51,615 bases of DNA from Streptomyces noursei (GCF_001646665.1 NZ_LWBU01000368.1:1-51615); one strand, 5' to 3'; shown: positions 1 to 8,936, counted from the first letter of the stretch. Notes: a model not told the origin generated them from the letters alone. Made by a program: numbers and translations.

Positions 1-342
1 GGGCTGCCGGGCTGTTCTGCGTTTTCGCGCTTTCCCTTTCCGGCGGTTCCGACTCTATCAGATCCTTTCGGGCCTGATTCCCAGTCAGAGGGGGTTGTCT
101 TTCCGGCTGTTGGGCCGTTCCGACGTTTCAAACCCTAGCGGATTTCCCGGGCGACTCATAATCGAGGCTCGAAATGAATTTCGGCATGCCGAAATTCGTC
201 CCGTTCGGGAGTCCTTGCTGAGTTTGGTTGCCGCGCAGTGCGGCGGGATCGGCTGCCGAAGAACCGTTACGGCTCCGTGGCAACCCGAAGAACTTTACGG
301 ATCGGCGAGGGGCGTGTCAACCCCGGTCCGTGGGGGGCTGCT
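1..342. other. gene-free left edge with repeats and a palindrome
   Basis: No reading frame here has convincing codon bias. The first 120 bases hold two related blocks, each with CTTTCCGGC followed by GTTCCGAC (GTTCCGAC near 45 and near 116). They look like diverged direct repeats and may continue left of the window. A perfect 22-bp palindrome lies at 176-197. The 3' end of the MarR gene begins at 343. Confidence 0.5.
176..197. repeat. perfect 22-bp palindrome
   Basis: The two 11-bp arms are exact complements (half-site GAATTTCGGCA) with no spacer. It is AT-richer than its surroundings and lies in non-coding DNA. An arrangement with no loop fits a dimeric protein operator better than a terminator, and no T-run follows on either strand. 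I do not recognise the site. Confidence 0.75.
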
Positions 343-882
343 TCAGCCCAGGTCGGTGAGCCGGCCGCCCGCGTCGGGCTGCGCGTGCTCCACGCGGCGC
401 AGCAGGCGGATCAGCATCTCGCCCAGGGCTCCGCGCTCCTCCGAGGACAGGTCCTGGAGCAGGTCCTCCTCGAAGGCGGTGGCCATGCGCATGGCCTCCA
501 GCCACTTGGTGCGGCCCTCGTCGGTGAGCTCCACGATGACGCGCACCCGGTTGGTCTCGTCCCGGTCGCGGGTGACCAGGCCCTCGGTGGCCATGCGGTC
601 GATGCGGTGGGTCATGGCCGCGGGGGTGAGGCCGAGCCGCTTGGCGAGCTCGCCGGGGCCCAGGCGGTAGGGCGCGCCGGAGAGGACGAGGTGCTTGAGG
701 ACCTCCCACTCGGCATTGCTGATGCCCAGCTCGGCGACCTGGCGGCCGTACGCGACGTTCATGCGGCGGTTCAGCCGGCCCAGGGCCGAGACCACCTGCT
801 CCACCTGGGGGTCGAGGTCGCGGAACTCTCGCTGATAGGCGGCGATCTGCTCGTCGAGGCTCGGTTCCTGCGTGTCGGACAT
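343..882 (-). CDS. MarR-family transcriptional regulator
   Basis: This 179-residue protein has the MarR winged-helix fold. The recognition helix and wing lie in the stretch LGLTPAAMTHRIDRM followed by EGLVTRDRDETNRVRV (about residues 85-120), flanked by dimerisation helices. The ATG at 882 was chosen over an upstream in-frame start at 1077 because the longer form would run through the divergent promoter and into the exporter gene. The gene is divergent from an MFS exporter, the usual MarR/efflux pair. The S. coelicolor equivalent (SCO4122, from memory) controls the neighbouring pump SCO4121 and multidrug resistance. The intergenic region carries inverted repeats fit for its binding. Confidence 0.9.
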   Translation of the reverse strand: MSDTQEPSLDEQIAAYQREFRDLDPQVEQVVSALGRLNRRMNVAYGRQVAELGISNAEWEVLKHLVLSGAPYRLGPGELAKRLGLTPAAMTHRIDRMATEGLVTRDRDETNRVRVIVELTDEGRTKWLEAMRMATAFEEDLLQDLSSEERGALGEMLIRLLRRVEHAQPDAGGRLTDLG

Positions 883-921
883 GCGGGGAGTATCCCACGC
901 CGGTCGTTGGCGTTGAAGTCC

Positions 922-947
922 TTCGATGTGTACAGTTAAGCATCGAA
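922..947. promoter_or_regulatory. candidate MarR operator 1 (inverted repeat)
   Basis: TTCGATG at 922-928 and CATCGAA at 941-947 form a perfect 7-bp inverted repeat with a 12-bp spacer, 40 bases upstream of the marR start. It would overlap the leftward marR promoter, which fits autoregulation. Assignment to the MarR protein is inferred from position. Confidence 0.45.
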
Positions 948-955
948 CTTTAGTG

Positions 956-984
956 TTGAAGTCTTCAGGACTGAGTCCTACAGA
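956..984 (+). promoter_or_regulatory. candidate promoter of the MFS gene with overlapping operator
   Basis: TTGAAG at 956-961 and TACAGA at 979-984, separated by 17 bp, resemble -35 and -10 boxes. The predicted start of transcription lies within a few bases of the GTG start codon, so the mRNA may be nearly leaderless. A perfect inverted repeat, TGAAG-T-CTTCA at 957-967, sits on the -35 box, where a MarR protein could act. Confidence 0.4.
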
Positions 985-994
985 GTCGAAGTAG

Positions 995-2290
995 GTGAGT
1001 GTGACCAAGGCGATGGGCGCTGCGATGCGCCGGATCCAGGCGGGGAACGTGCTGAGCGCGTTCGGGCTCGGGTTCACCGTTCCGTATCTCTATGTGTATG
1101 TGGCTCAGGTGCGGGACCTGGGCGCCGGTGCGGCTGGGGCCGTGCTGGCGGTCTTCGCCATGGCCGCGCTGGTGGTCCTCCCCTTCACCGGGCGGGCCAT
1201 CGACCGCCGGGGGCCACTGCCCGTGCTGGTGGGGGCCGCGCTGCTGGCCGCCGCCGGGGCGCTGGGCATGGGGCTCGCGAACAGCGTGGCGACCGTCGTC
1301 GGGGCGGCCGCGCTGCTCGGCGCGGGTACCGCGGTGATGCAGCCGGCGCTCGCCACGATGATCGTGTGGTGCTCGTCCCCGGGCACCCGCACCCGGGCGT
1401 TCGCCATGCAGTTCTTCCTGCAGAACCTGGGCCTCGGCGTCGGCGGGCTGATCGGCGGGCAGCTCGTGGACGCGAGCCGGCCGGGCAGCTTCCTGCTCCT
1501 GTTCTCCATCGAGGCCGCGATGTTCCTGGTGCTCGCCGGGATCGCCGCCACCGTGACGATGCCGCGTTCGCCGTCCCTCGGCCAGACCCCCAGGGGGGAG
1601 AGGACCAAGGGCGGGCTGCGGGCGCTGCTGGCGCACCGGGCGATGGTGCAGCTGTGCGTGCTGGGCTTCGTGCTGTTCTTCGCCTGCTACGGCCAGTTCG
1701 AGTCGGGTCTCGCGGCGTACGGGACCGAGGCCGCCGGGATCGAGCCGTCGGCGCTCGGGATGGCGCTGGCCGCGAACACGGCGGTCATCGTCGCGGCCCA
1801 GTTCCTGGTGCTGCGGTTCGTGGAGCGGCGCCGTCGGACTCGGGTGATCGCCTGGGTCGGGCTCATCTGGGCCGTGGCGTGGCTCATCGCCGGGTACGCG
1901 GGCCTGGGGCACGGCAGCCAGGCGATGGCCACGGCCGCGTTCATCGCGACGTACGGACTGTTCGGGCTGGGCGAGGCGATGCTGTCACCGACCGTGGCGC
2001 CGCTGGTGGCCGATCTGGCTCCGGAGTCGATGGTCGGGCAGTACAACTCGGCGTTCGCGCTGGTCAAGCAGCTCGCGCTGGCGGTCGGTCCGGCCGTGGG
2101 CGGTCCCATGGGGGCCTCGCTGCACGGGCCGTACATCGTGACGTTCGTGCTCTTCTCGCTGGGCATCACGCTGCTCGCGCTGCGGCTGGGCAGGAAGCTC
2201 ACGCCGGCGCAGGACCACCCGTACCTCGTCGCGACGACGCGGGTGGTGGCGCGGCACGAGCCGGAGCGGGTCGTGGAGGCGGCCGCCTAA
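995..2290 (+). CDS. MFS multidrug efflux transporter
   Basis: This 431-residue protein has about twelve hydrophobic segments, from the first near residue 15 (SAFGLGFTVPYLYVYVAQV) to the last near residue 400. The loop between TM2 and TM3 holds the MFS motif-A-like FTGRAIDRRG. It is a proton-driven exporter of the major facilitator superfamily. The start is uncertain: GTG at 995 and 1001 and ATG at 1013 are all in frame and none has a strong ribosome-binding site. Its divergent MarR partner and its likely orthologue SCO4121 (from memory) suggest efflux of fluoroquinolone- or chloramphenicol-type drugs. Its TAA stop overlaps the stop of the convergent phosphatase gene. Confidence 0.88.
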   Translation: MSVTKAMGAAMRRIQAGNVLSAFGLGFTVPYLYVYVAQVRDLGAGAAGAVLAVFAMAALVVLPFTGRAIDRRGPLPVLVGAALLAAAGALGMGLANSVATVVGAAALLGAGTAVMQPALATMIVWCSSPGTRTRAFAMQFFLQNLGLGVGGLIGGQLVDASRPGSFLLLFSIEAAMFLVLAGIAATVTMPRSPSLGQTPRGERTKGGLRALLAHRAMVQLCVLGFVLFFACYGQFESGLAAYGTEAAGIEPSALGMALAANTAVIVAAQFLVLRFVERRRRTRVIAWVGLIWAVAWLIAGYAGLGHGSQAMATAAFIATYGLFGLGEAMLSPTVAPLVADLAPESMVGQYNSAFALVKQLALAVGPAVGGPMGASLHGPYIVTFVLFSLGITLLALRLGRKLTPAQDHPYLVATTRVVARHEPERVVEAAA

Positions 2291-3938
2291 CCCGGCAGCG
2301 CGAACTCGCACCAGACCGCCTTGCCACCTCCCGGTGTGCGGCGGCTTCCCCAGGACGAGGCGATCGTGGCGATGATCGAGATGCCGCGACCCGCCTCGTC
2401 CTCCGTTTCGGCGCGACGGCGGCGCGGGAGATGGTCGTCGCCGTCCGTCACCTCGATGATCAGGCGCCGGTCGGTGCGGCGGAGCCGCAGCCGCATGGGC
2501 GGGGTGCCGTGCTGGAGGGAGTTGGCCACCAGCTCGCTGGTGGCGAGCACGCCCAGGTCGCGCAGCTCGACCGGGAAGCGCCAGCTGGAGAGGACCCCGG
2601 AGGCGAAGGCACGCGCGCGTGGCGCCGCCTCGACGCCGCCGAGCAGGTCGAGGGCGGCGTTGTGGAACAGCTCGGCGTCCGGACCGGTGCGGGAGGGGTG
2701 CTGGAGCACCAGGACGGCGACGTCGTCGTCGTGCTCGGCGGTGACGCCGAGTGCGCGCAGCAGCCGGTCGCAGACCACCTGGGGGCTGCCGGTGGCGCCG
2801 GACAGGGCGCGCTCCAGGGCTGCGACGCCTTCGTCGATGTCCTCCCGGCGCCGCTCGACCAGGCCGTCGGTGTAGAGGACGGCGGTGGAGCCCGGCGGGA
2901 GGGCGATGGTCCCGGAGGCGTGGAGCCAGCCGCCGGTGCCGAGCGGGGCCCGGTCGGTTCCTCGGCGCGGCGCACGGTGCCGTCCTCGTCCCTGACGAGG
3001 ATCGGCAGGTGGCCGGCGGAGGCGTAGACGAGGCGCCCCTCGTTGGGGTCGTGGACGGCGTAGACGCAGGTGGCGATCTGGCTGGCGTCGATCTCGGCGG
3101 CGAGGCCGTCCAGCAGCTGGAGCACCTCGTGGGGCGGCAGGTCGAGGCGGGCGTAGGCGCGGACGGCGGTGCGGAGTTGGCCCATGACGGCCGCCGCGCG
3201 CACGCCGCGGCCCATGACGTCGCCGATGACGAGGGCGGTGCGGCCGGCGCCGAGGGTGATCACGTCGTACCAGTCGCCGCCGACCGCGGCGTCCGTTCCG
3301 CCCGGCTGGTAGGTGGCGGCGACACGGAGGTCGTCGGGCTGTTCCAACTCCTGCGGCAGCAGTGAGCGTTGCAGGGTGACGGCGGTCTCGCGGTGGCGGC
3401 GCTCGCTGGCCCGGAGCCGTTCGGCGGCCTCCGCGTGGTCGGTGACGTCCGCGGCGTGGACGAGGACCCCGGACTCGGCGGTGCCGCGGGTGTCGACGGG
3501 CAGGCAGGTGACGGTGTACGAGCCTCCCGCGTGCGTGCGGCGGGACTTGACCGTGCGGGGCTTGCCGCTGCGCAGCACCTGGTCCATGAGCGGCGGCAGG
3601 CCCAGCTCGGCGAGCTCGGGGCAGACGGCGGCGACGGTCGCGCCGGGCGGGCGGGGGCCGAAGGCGGCGGCGTAGGCGTCGTTGACGTACGCGACGCGGT
3701 GCTCGGGGCCGTAGGTGAGGGCGACGAGGCCGGGCAGGCTGCCGAGGATCTCCCGTACGGAGAAGTCCTCCAGGGCGGGGACGTCGTCGGACACGGGCTC
3801 CAGCTGCTGGTCGGACTCACCTCGCGCCGCGGGGACGGAGTCCGCCCGCTGCGCCGGCGAGACCCCGTGGTCGGTGCCGCGCGCGGCGGCGCGGCGCTGC
3901 GTACCGGGGAGCCGGGCGCTCCAACGCGTGAAGTTCAC
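2287..3938 (-). pseudogene. PAS-SpoIIE phosphatase/anti-sigma kinase, frameshifted
   Basis: Joined across one frameshift, the gene would encode about 550 residues. The order is a PAS-like sensor (AYVNDAYAAAFGPRP), a short helical linker, a PP2C/SpoIIE phosphatase (GGDWYDVI, then VIGDVMGRGVRAAAVM) and a C-terminal RsbW-like HATPase (ATSELVANSLQHG, then GRGISII). Such proteins act in partner switching on anti-sigma-factor antagonists. The frame breaks near 2945-2948, in the middle of the phosphatase domain. One extra C on the coding strand restores LGTGGWLHASG and everything downstream. GTG at 3938, preceded by GAGG, is my preferred start. The last four bases overlap the MFS stop. This may be a true mutation or a homopolymer base-call error. 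Confidence 0.8.
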
Positions 3939-4154
3939 GGATCTGTATGCCTCATGGTGTCGTTGCCGTGCGTTGCCGTGCTGAGTCACTCTGTGCAGGT
4001 GTGAGCCCACCTATGGTCACACGTCCAGTGTGACCGACCGCACTGACAGGAGCCGTCTGTCGCGACTCCGCCTCGTCAGGGCGCCTTCGTCGGGGCCTTC
4101 CGTCGGGGTCCTCGGGCGGGACCTCTCGTCAGGTCCTGCCGTCGGACCCCTTCA

Positions 4155-5558
4155 TCAGTCGGACTTCGCGCCGCCGTCGGCGGTTCCGCCCTTGGACGCC
4201 TCGTCCTGCGGTTCGGGCGGTTTGGGGCCGGCGGCGAGCTCGAACTCGGCGCGCGGGTGCTCCAGGGAGCCGAGCGAGACGATCTCCCGCTTGAAGAGGC
4301 CGGCGAGGGTCCACTCGGCCAGGACGCGCGCCTTGCGGTTGAAAGTGGGGACGCGGCTGAGATGGTACGCCCGGTGCATGAACCAGGCGGGGTAACCCTT
4401 GAGTTTGCGTCCGTACACGTGGGCGACGCCCTTGTGGAGCCCGAGGGAGGCCACCGAGCCCGCGTACTTGTGGGCGTAGTCCTTCTGGGGCCGGCCGCGG
4501 AGCGAGGCGACCAGGTTCTCGGCGAGGACCTTGGTCTGGCGGACGGCGTGCTGGGCGTTGGGGGCGCATTCGCGGCCCGGCGCGTCGGCGGTGAGGTCCG
4601 GGACGGCGGCCGCGTCGCCGGCGGCCCAGGCGTGTTCGACGCCTTCGACGCCGAGGCGGGCGGTGCACCTGATGCGGCCGCGTTCGTCGAGCGGCAGGTC
4701 CGTGCGGGCGAGGACGGGCGCGGGTTTCACGCCGGCGGTCCACACGACGGTACGGGTGGGCAGGCGGGTGCCGTCGCTGAGGACGGCGACCCGGTCCTCG
4801 CACGACTCCAGGCGGGTTTCGAGGCGTACGTCGATGTTGCGGGCGCGCAGCTCGCGCACGGTGTACTTGCCCATGTCCTCGCCGACCTCGGGGAGGATGC
4901 GGCCGGTCGCCTCGACCAGGACCCACTTCAGGTCCTGGGGCTTGATGTTGTGGTAATACCGCGCGGTGTAGCGGGCCATGTCCTCCAGCTCGCCGAGGGC
5001 TTCGACGCCCGCGTAGCCGCCGCCGACGAAGACGAAGGTGAGGGCGGCGTCGCGGATGGCGGGGTCGCGCGTGGAGGAGGCGATGTCCATCTGTTCGATG
5101 ACGTGGTTGCGCAGCCCGATGGCCTCCTCGACGGTCTTGAAACCGATGGCGTAGTCGGCCAGACCGGGCACGGGCAGGGTGCGGGAGATGGAGCCGGGCG
5201 CGATGACGAGCTCGTCGTAGGTGAGCTGGACGGGCCCGGTGCCCTCCTCGTCGGTGGCGAGGGTGGTGATGGTCGCCGTGCGCTTGGCGTGGTCGACGGA
5301 CTCGGCCTCGCCGATGACGATGTGGCACCTGTCGAGGACGCGGCGCAGCGGGACGACGACGTGGCGGGGCGAGATGTTGCCGGCGGCGGCCTCGGGCAGG
5401 AACGGCTGGTAGGTCATGTACGGGTCGGGGGTGACCACGGTGATCTCGGCCGTGCCGCTTCTCAGCTCGGCCTTGAGCAGCCGTTGGAGGTGCAGGGCGG
5501 TGTACATCCCGACGTAGCCACCGCCGACAACGAGAATGCGCACAGGTTCGGTCACCAT
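4155..5558 (-). CDS. type II NADH dehydrogenase / FAD-dependent pyridine nucleotide oxidoreductase
   Basis: This 467-residue flavoprotein passes electrons from NADH to the quinone pool without pumping protons. It shows a FAD-binding Rossmann motif at the N-terminus (ILVVGGGYVGMYTALHL), a second dinucleotide fold for NADH (FVFVGGGYAGVEAL, about residue 170) and the C-terminal FAD-contact segment AWAAGDAAAVPD. The C-terminal region WFMHRAYHLSRVPTFNRK is amphipathic and basic, as expected of a membrane-bound NDH-2. ATG at 5558 is used because residues upstream of it have no coding character. It is divergent from the AtrA-like gene, the arrangement recalled for S. coelicolor SCO4119/SCO4118. Confidence 0.9.
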   Translation of the reverse strand: MVTEPVRILVVGGGYVGMYTALHLQRLLKAELRSGTAEITVVTPDPYMTYQPFLPEAAAGNISPRHVVVPLRRVLDRCHIVIGEAESVDHAKRTATITTLATDEEGTGPVQLTYDELVIAPGSISRTLPVPGLADYAIGFKTVEEAIGLRNHVIEQMDIASSTRDPAIRDAALTFVFVGGGYAGVEALGELEDMARYTARYYHNIKPQDLKWVLVEATGRILPEVGEDMGKYTVRELRARNIDVRLETRLESCEDRVAVLSDGTRLPTRTVVWTAGVKPAPVLARTDLPLDERGRIRCTARLGVEGVEHAWAAGDAAAVPDLTADAPGRECAPNAQHAVRQTKVLAENLVASLRGRPQKDYAHKYAGSVASLGLHKGVAHVYGRKLKGYPAWFMHRAYHLSRVPTFNRKARVLAEWTLAGLFKREIVSLGSLEHPRAEFELAAGPKPPEPQDEASKGGTADGGAKSD

Positions 5559-5908
5559 CCCATGACGCAACGGCGTTCGGGGTTTGTCCACAGGCCCGGC
5601 AAATTGTGTGACCGGAGGCCGGCTGGGGTCCGGGGTGGCGCGGGAGGCGGGTACGGGGAAAGGCGCGCAGGTCAGGGCGTGGGAGTGGGGTGGCGGGAGG
5701 GGGCAGAATCGGGAGTCTTCCGGTCCTTGCTCCGATCGGGGGGCGCACCGGTCGGAACTGCCCCTTCTGAATTGACCTCGACTCAACTATGTTCGTATGT
5801 CGTCGGGGAGTCGGGTCGATGCGCATGACCTGAGCGTGTGGTCCGGGCCCCGGTTGTCAGGGTGGGGGAGTCTCCGGGGGGAGACACATCATTTCCGGGG
5901 GAACATTC
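5559..5908. promoter_or_regulatory. divergent ndh/atrA-like intergenic region
   Basis: These 350 gene-free bases separate two divergent genes. A rightward candidate promoter is TTGACC (5772-5777), an 18-bp spacer and TATGTC (5796-5801), leaving a leader of about 100 bases. The ribosome-binding site GGGGGA lies six bases before the ATG at 5909. A TTCC-GGG-GGAA inverted repeat overlaps it. I see no Rex-type operator. Confidence 0.4.
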
Positions 5909-6718
5909 ATGCATATTCAGGATTCGCGTTGGTCGACCGCTGTCGCCTCGGCGTCCACGTCGTCCGCTTCTTCGGCGGAGGGGCTCGGCGGCGGGGTGAA
6001 CGGCCGGATCGGTTCCGGCGGGCCTTCCAGCCGTACGGCACCGCTGCGGGTCGACGCGCAGCGGAACCTCGAGCACGTGCTGCGCGCGGCTCGGGAGGTG
6101 TTCGGCGAGCTCGGTTACGGGGCGCCGATGGAGGACGTGGCGCGCAGGGCGCGGGTCGGGGTCGGCACGGTGTACCGGCGGTTCCCGAGCAAGGACGTCC
6201 TGGTGCGCCGAATAGCCGAGGAGGAGACCTCCCGGCTCACCGAGCAGGCGCGTACGGCGCTGGGGCAGGAGGACGAGCCGTGGTCGGCCCTCTCCCGGTT
6301 CCTGCGGACGTCGGTGGCCTCGGGCGCGGGGCGGCTGCTGCCGCCGCACGTGCTGCGGGTGGGCGTGGACGAGCCGGGCGTGGTCCCGGCGGTGGCCGGC
6401 GGGCCGGCCGACGAGGCGACGCGGGTGCCGCAGCAGCGGGGCGTACCGGCCGTGCCGGAGCTGCGGGTGGTTCCGCCGCGCGCGGTGCCGGCGGCGGAGC
6501 TGGACGACGCGGGGGCGGCGGAGCTGCTGGAGGTCGTCGGGCGGCTGGTCGACCGCGCCCGTGAGGCGGGTGAGCTGCGCGGGGACGTGACGGTGGCGGA
6601 CGTGCTGCTGGTCATCGCGACGGCGGCGCCCTCGCTGCCGGACGCCGCGCAGCAGAGCGCCGCGTCGGCCCGGCTGCTGGACATCCTGCTGGAGGGGCTC
6701 CGGTCCCGCCCCGCGTGA
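5909..6718 (+). CDS. atrA: TetR-family regulator, AtrA-like
   Basis: This 269-residue protein has a disordered Ser/Ala-rich N-terminus of about 45 residues. A TetR helix-turn-helix follows (about residues 50-100), with recognition helix ARVGVGTVYRRFPSKDVL and AAREVFGELGYGAPMEDVARRA before it. The C-terminal helical part would bind ligand and dimerise. AtrA of S. coelicolor (SCO4118) activates actII-ORF4 and links N-acetylglucosamine metabolism with antibiotic production. I assign the name on the TetR fold plus the neighbours: NADH dehydrogenase divergent on one side and the NPCBM sigma factor downstream. A clear GGGGGA ribosome-binding site sets the start. Confidence 0.72.
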   Translation: MHIQDSRWSTAVASASTSSASSAEGLGGGVNGRIGSGGPSSRTAPLRVDAQRNLEHVLRAAREVFGELGYGAPMEDVARRARVGVGTVYRRFPSKDVLVRRIAEEETSRLTEQARTALGQEDEPWSALSRFLRTSVASGAGRLLPPHVLRVGVDEPGVVPAVAGGPADEATRVPQQRGVPAVPELRVVPPRAVPAAELDDAGAAELLEVVGRLVDRAREAGELRGDVTVADVLLVIATAAPSLPDAAQQSAASARLLDILLEGLRSRPA

Positions 6719-6867
6719 GGGTCACTCGAACGGGGCATGCACGGCTCCGCTGTTCGGGTCATGTCCCCGGATGAGTGGTTGACGGGCGCTTGCCCCCGGC
6801 GGGGGCCTCTCCCTGTGGGACTCTGACCCGATGTCCGGGTCTGAGCAGGGGTACGGGGGCTTCCGCG

Positions 6868-8823
6868 ATGAGCGGTGAGGGTCGCGACGAGCCGTTGGGC
6901 GGCGGGGCGGCGGAGGCCGGTGGGCCGTCCGCGGCACCGCTTCCCCCGCCGGCCGCCGCGCCCGCGCCGAGAGTGCCGGGCCAGGGCCGGCCCGGGTCGT
7001 CCGCTCGGGTCCCGGTCCCGGCGAGGGGCGACGCGGAGGCCACGGTGCCCGCGCAGCGCGAGGGCGGCACCACGGGGTCCGAATCCGTGCTGCCGCCACC
7101 GGTCGAGCTGCCGCCGTCCGACGCCGAGCTGCTCCGGCGGCTGCGGGACGGCGACGACTCGGCGTACGAGGAACTGTTCCGCCGGCACGCCGACGCGGTG
7201 CGGCGCTACGCCCGGACGTGCTGCCGGGACGCGCACACCGCGGACGACCTGACGGCGGAGGTGTTCGCCCGGACGCTCCAGGCGGTGCGGGGCGGCGCGG
7301 GTCCCCGGCACGCCGTGCGCGCGTACCTGCTGACGACGGTGCGGCGGGTGGCCGCCGCGTGGGCGGGCACGGCGCGGCGCGAGCACCTGGTGGAGGACTT
7401 CGCGGTGTTCGCCGCCCAGGCGGTGCGGGTCCCGGCGCTGTCGGACGCCGACACCCAGGAGGTGGGTGCCGATGTGCGGGCGATGCGCGAGGCGGAGCGG
7501 TCGCTCGCCATGCGGGCCTTCCGTTCGCTGCCCGAGCGGTGGCAGGCGGTGCTGTGGCACACCACCGTCGAGGAGGAGTCTCCGAGCGAGGTGGCGCCGC
7601 TCTTCGGGCTGACCGCCAACGCCACGGCGGTGCTGGCGAGCCGCGCCCGGGAGGGGCTGAAGCAGGCGTACCTCCAGGCGCACGTGAGCCGGTCGCTCAC
7701 GGAGGGCGGGGACTGCGCGCGCTACGCGGACCGGCTGGGTGCCTATGCCCGGGGCGGGCTGCGCACGCGGGCGGAGCGGGGCCTGCGCAAGCACCTGGAG
7801 GAGTGCGCCCGGTGCCGGCTGGCGGTGGGGGAGCTGGAGCACGTCAACGCCGGGATCCCGGCGCTGCTGCCGGTGGCCGTCATCGGCTGGTTCGCGGCCG
7901 GGTTCTCGTTCAAGGCGGCCGGGCTGGCCGCCGGTGGGGCGGCGGGTGCCGCGGGTGCCGGTGCGGGGGCGGCGGCCGCGGCGGGCGGATCGGGAGGCGC
8001 GGCGTCCGGAGCCGGCGGGGCGGGCGGCGGGGCGCTCGGTGCTCCGGCGAAGGCGGGCATCGCCGTGACCGTCGCGGTCACCGCCGTCGCCGGGGTGGTG
8101 TGGGCCCTGTCCGGGGCACCGCGGCCCGCCCCGGAGCCCCGGGCGCAGCCGCCGGCCGTCGAACCCGTCGTACCGCAGCAGCCCGTGGCGGCGCCGAGCC
8201 TGGCCGCACCACCGCCGGTGCGGGAACCGGGGCCCGTGCCGGAGCCTGCCCCGCCGAGCCGGGAGCCCGCCCCGCCTGCCCCGCCCACACCCACGCCCGA
8301 ACCGGTGCCGGCAGTCGCACGGCCCGTGCCCGCCGCGCCGCGGCCGGCCCCCGCGCCGGCGCCCCCTCCGCCCCCGCCCCCGCCCGCCGTCTACCAGGTC
8401 AACCGGCTCCCCTACGGCCTCCACGGCGACCGCACGGGGCCGGAGGTCCGGCTCGGGGCGTCCAGCTGGATGTGGCAGCGGTGGGGGATGTCGATCGGCG
8501 GCGAGCGGTACGGGCACGGCGTCACCGTGCACGCCCGGTCGTCGCTCACCATCGACCTGAACCGCCCCTGCACGGCCTACGAGGCGTTCGCCGGCGTGGA
8601 CGACATGGCGCTGGGGCTGGGCGCGGTGCGGTTCTCGGTGTACGGGGACGGCACCCGGCTGTGGCGCTCACCGGTGCTGCGCGGCGGCGACGCGGCGGTA
8701 CCGCTGCGCGTGGGGATCTCGGGCCGCAGGACGGTCCGGCTGGTCGTCGAACCGGACCCGGCGGCGCCCCTCGGCGCCGTGGCGCCCGCCGACTGGGCGC
8801 ACGCGCGGATCACCTGCGGCTAG
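6868..8823 (+). CDS. ECF sigma factor fused to zinc finger, membrane segment and NPCBM domain
   Basis: This 651-residue multidomain regulator has, in order: a disordered Pro/Ala-rich N-terminus (1-80); sigma region 2 (about 86-165, AYEELFRRHADAVRRYART); sigma region 4 (about 212-268, RSLPERWQAVLW then SPSEVAPLFGLTANATAVL); and an anti-sigma-like zinc finger (C283, H309, C313, C316 in KHLEECARC). A hydrophobic segment follows (about 331-347), then a Gly/Ala stretch, a second hydrophobic segment (about 397-414) and a Pro-rich linker to about 510. It ends in an NPCBM sugar-binding domain (GVTVHARSSLTIDL, AFAGVDDMALGLGAVRFSVYG). Usual ECF factors have about 200 residues. The S. coelicolor counterpart SCO4117 (from memory) influences morphogenesis and antibiotic production. 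The C-terminal domain is probably outside the cell. Start ATG 6868. Confidence 0.88.
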   Translation: MSGEGRDEPLGGGAAEAGGPSAAPLPPPAAAPAPRVPGQGRPGSSARVPVPARGDAEATVPAQREGGTTGSESVLPPPVELPPSDAELLRRLRDGDDSAYEELFRRHADAVRRYARTCCRDAHTADDLTAEVFARTLQAVRGGAGPRHAVRAYLLTTVRRVAAAWAGTARREHLVEDFAVFAAQAVRVPALSDADTQEVGADVRAMREAERSLAMRAFRSLPERWQAVLWHTTVEEESPSEVAPLFGLTANATAVLASRAREGLKQAYLQAHVSRSLTEGGDCARYADRLGAYARGGLRTRAERGLRKHLEECARCRLAVGELEHVNAGIPALLPVAVIGWFAAGFSFKAAGLAAGGAAGAAGAGAGAAAAAGGSGGAASGAGGAGGGALGAPAKAGIAVTVAVTAVAGVVWALSGAPRPAPEPRAQPPAVEPVVPQQPVAAPSLAAPPPVREPGPVPEPAPPSREPAPPAPPTPTPEPVPAVARPVPAAPRPAPAPAPPPPPPPPAVYQVNRLPYGLHGDRTGPEVRLGASSWMWQRWGMSIGGERYGHGVTVHARSSLTIDLNRPCTAYEAFAGVDDMALGLGAVRFSVYGDGTRLWRSPVLRGGDAAVPLRVGISGRRTVRLVVEPDPAAPLGAVAPADWAHARITCG

Positions 8824-8936
8824 CGGGCGCTCGGGCGAGGGTACGCATGCGGGAAGCGGGAACGACGCACGCGCGGCGGGGCGCCCCGCCCGGCCCGCCG
8901 TGCCGGACAGCCCGGCCCGCCGTCCCCGGACACGGC

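Noticed and set aside
5559..5700. Rex operator before the NADH dehydrogenase gene
   Set aside because: A TTGTGTGACC stretch is present but lacks the second half-site TTCACA at the right distance.
6115..8532. Minus-strand frame of 805 codons opposite the sigma factor
   Set aside because: Arg/Gly/Pro-rich translation without motifs; the plus strand encodes sigma, zinc-finger and NPCBM domains.
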